Shown here: positions 58,345-64,000 of the stretch, in pieces
How positions within the stretch are numbered: position 1 is the stretch's first letter
How the letters are laid out: each line of letters begins with the position of its first letter
From: Castor canadensis
Lineage: Eukaryota > Chordata > Mammalia > Rodentia > Castoridae
Length of the DNA: 64,000 nt
Assembly: GCF_047511655.1 (NCBI RefSeq)
Contig: NC_133390.1
Location: forward strand, 163,716,583 to 163,780,582
Direction of reading: 5' to 3'
Made by a program: the position numbers and the translations under genes
The notes under the pieces: generated by a model
What the model saw: the letters and a program-made list of their open reading frames with translations, nothing else
What the model was told of the DNA's origin: nothing
Databases searched by the model: none

Positions 58345-58592
58345 GATTTTTTTTACAGTACTGGGATTTGAACTCAGGACTTTGTGCTCTACCACTTGAA
58401 CCATGCCCCTAACCCTTTCTGCTTTAGTTATTTTTCAGATAGATATGCTTATTGTTTGGGGCTGGCCTAAGACCAAAGTCCTCCTACCTCTGCCTCCCAC
58501 ATAAGCAGGATTACAGGCATGAACCACCATTCCTGTATCTCTGCCTCTCAAGTAGCTGGGATTACAAGCATGAACCGCCACATCCAACCTTA
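58345..58592 (-). mobile_element. Composite SINE, partly deleted three-unit copy
   Basis: Reverse tRNA-like unit with an internal gap ('ctgggatttgaactcaggac', then 'tgctctaccacttgaaccat'). A 7SL-like unit and a short end of a second follow ('gtagctgggattacaagcat'). Confidence 0.85.
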
Positions 58593-58679
58593 AGTTTTTC
58601 TTAAGGTTGAGAACATTCTCTCCCAGGTCACCTTAGATTATTACTTTGTTGGTTATTTGTGTCCTTTAAGAATTCTGTT

Positions 58680-58882
58680 TTGGGCCGAGGATATAACAAA
58701 AGGGTATAGGAGGGCGAATATGGTAGAAATAGTTTTGAGACCTGTCAAAACTATTCCAGGAATGGGAGGAGGGAGGATAAAGGAGAATGATGGAGGGGGT
58801 GAATTCAACTATGATATGTCGTAACAACTTTGGTAAATGTCACAATGTACCCCCAGTACAATAATGATAATAAAAGGAATTG
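58680..58882 (+). mobile_element. Probable L1 3'-end fragment
   Basis: A G-rich segment ('ggaatgggaggagggaggat') is followed by 'aatgtcacaatgtaccccca', 'gtacaataatgataataaa', an L1-like 3'UTR end with a poly(A)-type signal. The family is uncertain. Confidence 0.5.
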
Positions 58883-58904
58883 TTTTGTTTTGAAATTTTA
58901 AAAA

Positions 58905-59540
58905 ATATTTTGAAATATTTCATATACACAGAGAATACACACAACAGTCTCTTTAAAGGTTTTTTTTTTATTTTTGACACAGAATAATTGAACATATTTT
59001 GGGGATACAGTGTGATGTTTTATCGTATGAGTAGAGTATGCACTAATCAGATCAGCATGTCTGTCACTTCATTTCTTTTGTTTGGGGTTTTTTTGTTTTG
59101 TTTTTTGGTGGTAGTGGAGTTTGAACTCAGGGCCTGATGTTTGCTAGCCCAGCTTACCATTTCTTCATGGTAAGAAAACTCAAAACCCTCTCTTCTACCT
59201 GTTTTGAAATTCATGATAAATTATTGTTAACTGTAGTCACCCTACTGTGCTATAGGACATTAGAACTCACTCCCTTATGTAACTGTGGTTTCCTACCTGT
59301 TGATCAACCTCTTTTATCTCATCTTCTCTTCCCAGCCTCTGGTAGCCACTATTTTACTACATCTATTAAATCAACTTTTTTTTTTAGCTTCTACATGTGG
59401 ATGGGATTATTCAGCATTTGTCTTTCCATGCCCAGCTTACTTCACTTTACCTAATGTCCTCCAGGCTCATCCGTGTTGCTACAAATGATGCGGTGTCATT
59501 CTTTTTTATGAATGAATACCATGCCACACAAGTCTCTGTT
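58905..59540 (-). mobile_element. Ancient L1M 3' fragment
   Basis: Plus-strand text is antisense L1M 3' sequence in order: 'cactaatcagatcagcatgt', 'taaattattgttaactgtag', 'caccctactgtgctatagga', 'cttcccagcctctggtagcc' and 'aatgtcctccaggctcatcc'. A partial SINE interrupts it at 59085-59150. Confidence 0.8.
59085..59150 (-). mobile_element. tRNA-like SINE, truncated
   Basis: 'ttttggtggtagtggagttt', 'gaactcagggcctgatgttt' and 'gctagc', in reverse orientation, lie inside the L1M fragment. The second half of the unit is missing. Confidence 0.8.
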
Positions 59541-61095
59541 TTAAGAATAGCAACGATCACGTTTGAAGGTTGCATTCTGTTCTCTACATGTTTACTCTCA
59601 TTACTTTTTTCTTCTGCATTCCTCTAGAGTTTTTCAAGTTTACCAAGATTTCGGATTCCAAGTCCAGGGTCAGCCTCGTCTTTTATTAGTACAAATCTTC
59701 AAACGCACAATTAAAATATCTTAAATCTGCTTCTTTATGTGATTGTACTAGATATTTATATTGGATTTTTTAATTGTAAGAACAATAGCTAATATTTATT
59801 AAATGCCTGTAAATGCTGAGAGCATTATGAGTTTTATTTGATTTATTGAAGAAACAGGCTTGCTGTGCTATTATCACTGGACAGTGGTGACATTGAGGCC
59901 ATTTCTGTTCTGTGCTCAGATGTTGATTTTAGAGTGTTTTTTTTTTCATGTGTTGGGGTTTTATTTATCACTTATTTCTAACTTTTCTTGGCTTGCTCCC
60001 TTAATGTCAGTATTGGTGTATCACCAGCACATCTTTTCATTTCTTGTATACTAAACCGGGAATTTCCGTGAATTTTGCTGAAGGGACAAGTCAGGAATGT
60101 TCTCCGATGTTCTTCCATTTACTGTAAAAGTCAGTTCTTCCTCTGCATTGTGAGTACCATGTCTCTGTTTTCTGATGCAGACTTTCTCAGAGGTCTGTGT
60201 GCTTCTTCTCCCAACATACACTCATTCTCCATCCCCTCTCCACCAAAAGAAATTGAAAGGAAGGAAAGAAAGTCTTTCCAGACATAGGACTTTCCTGGTA
60301 AACAAGGAAGATTTTCTCTGGCTCATCTTTGCTGTCCCTCTGGGTCCACAGAGCTGGTCTATCAACACCCATCTCTGTTCCTCTCTCCAGCTCTGTTCAA
60401 TTTCCTATTTATCACGAATGTGATAGCTCCTGGGGAGGGAAACCTGCTGACGTACTACTATGAAAAGGTTCCATGTTCACAAAGAATCCACGTTAACAAC
60501 ACTTTCAAATTCTAACCCCTGATCTCTCATATGTGTTCCAACATCAACCTCTTCCCAAAATCGTCACCCATCCCAGATGTGTGTCACCTTCTTTGTGTGT
60601 TCCCGCCACAGTGACATGACAACTGTGCTGGTGCGAGGGTGGCAGAAGGGAGTCTAGAACCCTGGTCTCCTCAGAACACAATTCCCCATGAACAGGGGTA
60701 GGAAGGTTTCCCTCCCCTCTGCTGACGCCTTCATCTGGAGGTGTAGAGTGAGAGTGGGGAGGTTGAGGTGCCCTCTTCCTCTGCCCGCTGTAGCCCATTT
60801 TCTGCCTTAAGAATTCATCTGAGTTTCAGGTGTGGAAATTACACTGACGAGTATATATCACTAATTAATATCCCAGGGTTCTCATGCTGTTAAACATGGA
60901 GATGATTTTGTGTTTCCATAAATAATTCAATGGAAAAGTGGGGAAGATGAAGCAGGAGTGACCAACTTAAATGGAAACAGGGAAGCCAGGGCACAGCAGA
61001 GGATGGGCAACTCTTTGCCTCAGCCTCTCCAGACCTCTGGTTCTGTCCTATCCCTGAGTCAATCTTGAGCAGATGAGGTAGTTTCTTATCTCTGT
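59541..61095. other. Unassigned sequence
   Basis: Weak MIR-like wording lies near 59780-59890. The AT-rich block at about 60830-60960 ('cactaattaatatcccaggg') looks repeat-free and might be constrained. No gene is seen. Confidence 0.35.
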
Positions 61096-61099
61096 CATT

Positions 61100-61345
61100 G
61101 TTGGAGTTAGAAGCAGAATATAATGATTCAGAATGTTGGTTCAGGGAACAGGCAAAATGGGTTCAAATCCCAAGTCTACCACTTGCCAAGTGAACAATAC
61201 TGGGCCATTTACTATACATTTTGTGCCTCACTTTCTCCACCTGCAAAATGCAGGTGATGTAGAACCTCTCTCATAGTGTTATTGTGATGAATAAATGATG
61301 TAATATTGAAAAGTACTTACCATAATACATAACAAGATGCAATTG
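61100..61345 (+). repeat. MIR SINE, nearly full length
   Basis: 'tgggttcaaatcccaagtct', 'accacttgccaagtgaacaa', 'cctcactttctccacctgca' and 'tgatgaataaatgatgtaat' follow MIR from end to end. Confidence 0.9.
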
Positions 61346-61554
61346 ATTGATCAGCTAGCACTGGTAACCCTGAGCCTATTCTGGGCATGTGTAGTGAACC
61401 CTCGTGAGCTGCATCCTTTATTTCCTTTGCTGGGATTGGAGCTGTGCTCAAGGACACCTGCTTTGCCTGGTCCTGACCCCTGGGCAGTCTGAGCTTGAGG
61501 TTCAAGTGGACTTTTTATCCCCAGGACCTCCAGGATCCTTCATGAGAGATCATT

Positions 61555-61765
61555 CATGAAAATAACAATGCCAAATGCCGAAGGCTTCCTGTGTACCAGA
61601 CCCTCAGTACTTTGCCTGGATAAATCACTTATCCCAAACAGCACAATGAGGTCAGTGCCATTATTACCCTCCACTGCACGGATGAAAGGACAGATGCCTA
61701 GAGTGTCATGGCAATTGAGCCAAGAAGCTGGGATTCAAACTCAGAAAGCCTGAGAGGTAACAACA
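61555..61765 (-). repeat. MIR SINE
   Basis: 'tgtgtaccagaccctcagta', 'accctccactgcacggatga' and 'gccaagaagctgggattcaa' match reverse MIR. Confidence 0.75.
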
Positions 61766-61914
61766 GCTCTCTTCTTAAAGAGACTGGGAATTCAGAGAAC
61801 CACCCCCTCTATTAAGAAAGGTTCAGCAACTTAAAGGACCCAAAGCCCAGCACAGATCTGGTGCTATACAAATATGTGCTGAAGGTTTGTAGAGTGACAA
61901 GCTTTGCCTAGATC

Positions 61915-62118
61915 AATGACTCTCAACTGGGAGTGATTCCCCCTACGCCTGGGTCATTGGGCAGTGACTGGAGATACAGTTTGATCGTCACAACTGGTGG
62001 GGGAATGCTACTGTCATGCAGTGGGTAGAGAGCAGAGATGCTGCTAACCATGTCACAATGTACATGCCCAGTGCAAAGAATAACATAGCCGCTAATGCCA
62101 AGGTTGAGAGACGCAAGG
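61915..62118. mobile_element. hAT-Charlie-type MITE
   Basis: 'tgactctcaactgggagtga', 'ttgggcagtgactggagata', 'gtcacaactggtgggggaat', 'gctgctaaccatgtcacaat' and 'gccaaggttgagaga', with inverted-repeat-like ends ('ctctcaac'/'gttgagag'). Confidence 0.85.
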
Positions 62119-62559
62119 CTTTGTGCTCGTCTTCCTTTTGTGTCTTTGGCTAGACAAAAACTAAGCACTCCAAATGCCACAGGACTCTGTGCCTTGTAAT
62201 TTACCTCTGCAAATAGGTCTCTCTCTGTGTCTCTTGTCCCCGAAGTTAGTCATCCCATTGTTCCTACTCAGGGGACGATCCCAGAACTGCCCTAGAAGGT
62301 AAGAGATTATGCATTTCAAGAAGAGATGGGGATCCTGTCCTTCAGGAAAGTTGAGTTGCTGAATAAAAAATTCACTCCTCGTTGCTGACAGAGGATAAAG
62401 CACAGAATGTTTTAGATTTCAGAGGTTGCCAGAGAAAAGTGACTCTACTGTTTCATTCAGGAGCTTGTGTTTTGCATTTAAATGACAAGGGAGCTGTTGG
62501 GGGAAGCCCAGTCTGGCCCTCTCCTAGGAGAGAAGTTGTCGTCCCTCTGAAGTGGCTGC
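62119..62559. other. Unassigned sequence
   Basis: No gene or mobile element is recognised. Confidence 0.35.
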
Positions 62560-62960
62560 GTTAATGTCATGTCATTACACCGTATTGCTGCACAGGTTAA
62601 TATAATTGGGTGTCTATGTGTGAGCAATGATCCGTGCTGTGTTACAGCTCTGAAACAAATGACATTTAACCAGCCAGCCTGGAAGGCTCCTTGTTATCTA
62701 CATGGTGAGCAATTGGAAAGAGAAGGAGTCCTCTCGGTGAGCAACTGATGAATTAGTTGTTGGGTTTCCTCGACAGCCTGGATTTATAAGAGCACAATTC
62801 TAACATAATTTATTAGATCTATAAACAGACAGATCTGATGTTTTTACTGAGATTACATCTTGTCACCCTCAGATATTGTGTCACTGACAGCCCTGTTATA
62901 ATTTAATTTTATTATTCTGATGAGGTGTTGTTTCTAAAGGCTTATTTATTATTTATTTAT
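62560..62960. promoter_or_regulatory. Candidate conserved regulatory element
   Basis: A repeat-free AT-rich block with isolated CpGs and words such as GTCATTACACCG, GTTAATATAATTGGG, TGATGAATTAGTTG and TAATTTAATTTTATTA. It is 50 kb upstream of MAFB. Function is inference. Confidence 0.4.
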
Positions 62961-63374
62961 TTGTTCTTTTTCCCCTGAAAAAACATTTTCATATTTGGTT
63001 GCAAAGGTATCAGACACTTCTGTGTTAGTTGATATTTGGGAGCCGCCCAGATGAATTTTCCAGGCTGGGACGGTTGAGCTTCTCGAAGGCAGGGACAAAG
63101 TTTGAAGAGGAATTAGTGTGTAGCCCTGGCCTAGGGTATGGCAGGAAAAGGACTGGAGCAAGTATCTGGGATGGACTTGGGGCCTGGGAAAGGGTACTCC
63201 TTTCATAGAAAGCTTGGCCAGTGACTGACCTCTTTCCCTGCCTTCTCACCTTCACAGGCCACCTGCCTGATTCTAGGCCCACCTATCTACCTAAGACATG
63301 GGAGAGTCCATCCCGGTCCACTCACCACCCACCTCAGCATAAGACTGGGCAGAGGGTCTCCCACAAAGCTTTTT
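62961..63374. other. Unassigned sequence
   Basis: No gene is seen. A purine/pyrimidine-balanced unique stretch. Confidence 0.35.
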
Positions 63375-63376
63375 TT

Positions 63377-63697
63377 TTTTTTTTGAGGTACTTGGGTTTG
63401 AATTGAATTCTGGGTCTTTTACTTGCTAAGCAAATACTCTACCAACTTAAGCCACATCTCCAGGCCTTTTTGTTTTAGTTATTTTTCAATAGAGTCTCAA
63501 GTTTTTGTCCAGTCTGGCCTTGGACCCTGATCCTCCTACTTACACCTTTCTATGTACCTGGATTACTGGATTACAGGTGTGCCCCACCACAACTGTCCTT
63601 GTTCTTTTTTGTCCAGGCTGGTCTTGAACTGTGATTCTCCTATCTCTCCCTCCCAAATAGCTGGAAATACAGGCGTGAGCCACTGTTCCCAGCTCTC
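63377..63697 (-). mobile_element. Three-unit composite SINE
   Basis: Reverse tRNA-like unit ('cttgggtttgaattgaattc', 'taccaacttaagccacatc'), then two reverse 7SL-like units. These end 'attacaggtgtgccccacca' and 'atacaggcgtgagccactgt'. Confidence 0.9.
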
Positions 63698-63839
63698 AAA
63701 GAGCTGTTCTAAGGCAACTTTCCCTCAAAGACCCTTCTCACAAAAGGTGTTTAGGTGACCAACATCTACCAGAAAACAGCTGCCCCAACAGCTGCATGGG
63801 GAGAGGATGCTGGAGTTATGTGTCTACTACAAACAGCAT

Positions 63840-64000
63840 AAGCCAGTGGAAGACTCCCACTGTGAGGCAATCAGACCAGGTTTCCATTTGTCTGGGTGGC
63901 TGTGACTTTGGGCATTCCATTTCCCCTCTATGAGCCATTGTCCGGGTGAAACACGGGCATAATCAGACCTACCTGATAGCTCCTAGTGAGAGTAAAATAA
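63840..64000 (+). repeat. MIR SINE, cut by window end
   Basis: 'gtggctgtgactttgggcat', 'tccatttcccctctatgagc' and a 'cctacctgatagctcc' tail resemble MIR core and 3' region. Confidence 0.6.

Overview
This is mammalian nuclear DNA, not prokaryotic. Coding potential is concentrated in one short intronless gene, and the rest is intergenic sequence with L1, L2, MIR, hAT-Charlie and MaLR-type LTR copies. A lineage-specific SINE built from 7SL-like units and a tRNA-like unit ending in 'gagttcaaaccccagta' plus an A-rich tail is also abundant. That tRNA-like unit resembles rodent ID-type SINEs. Its wording and the composite architecture suggest a castorimorph rodent (beaver or relatives). The species call is inference; rodent is more secure than beaver.

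The only gene I can support is MAFB, on the minus strand. It is a single-exon, 323-codon CDS at 11237-12208. The putative 3'UTR runs down to about 9300 and the AUG-free leader up to about 12590. A TATA-like box with a CRE-like site, GC box, inverted CCAAT box and a MAF/AP-1-like palindrome lies just upstream. The gene sits in a CpG island of roughly 10.7-14.1 kb. MAFB is a large-MAF bZIP transcription factor of myeloid, podocyte, islet and hindbrain development. The acidic/Ser-Thr-Pro activation domain, His runs, extended homology region, basic region and leucine zipper are all visible.

Layout: 0.2-1.3 kb, a 5'-truncated L1 with intact target-site duplications. 1.3-6.5 kb, old repeats and unique DNA. 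6.6-7.3 kb, a second CpG-rich island 3' of MAFB. 9.3-14.1 kb, MAFB and its CpG island. 14-18 kb, GC-rich upstream flank with (CA)n, (TG)n(CG)n and G-rich purine tracts. 18-33 kb, gene-free DNA with MIR, L2, hAT and a few SINEs. 33.6-39.3 and 40.4-44.0 kb, SINE-free DNA holding several AT-rich but CpG-retaining stretches that look like constrained regulatory elements. 44-51 kb, mixed old repeats. 51.4-59.2 kb, a dense SINE cluster nested in a broken minus-strand L1. 59.5-64 kb, gene-free with another candidate regulatory element near 62.6-63.0 kb.

MAFB loci in other mammals lie in gene deserts with long-range enhancers, so the SINE-poor stretches are the most plausible functional noncoding DNA here. 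I found no evidence of a novel multi-gene system. The most interesting items are the candidate enhancers, the two- and three-unit composite SINEs, the extra CpG island and the MAF-like palindrome in the promoter.
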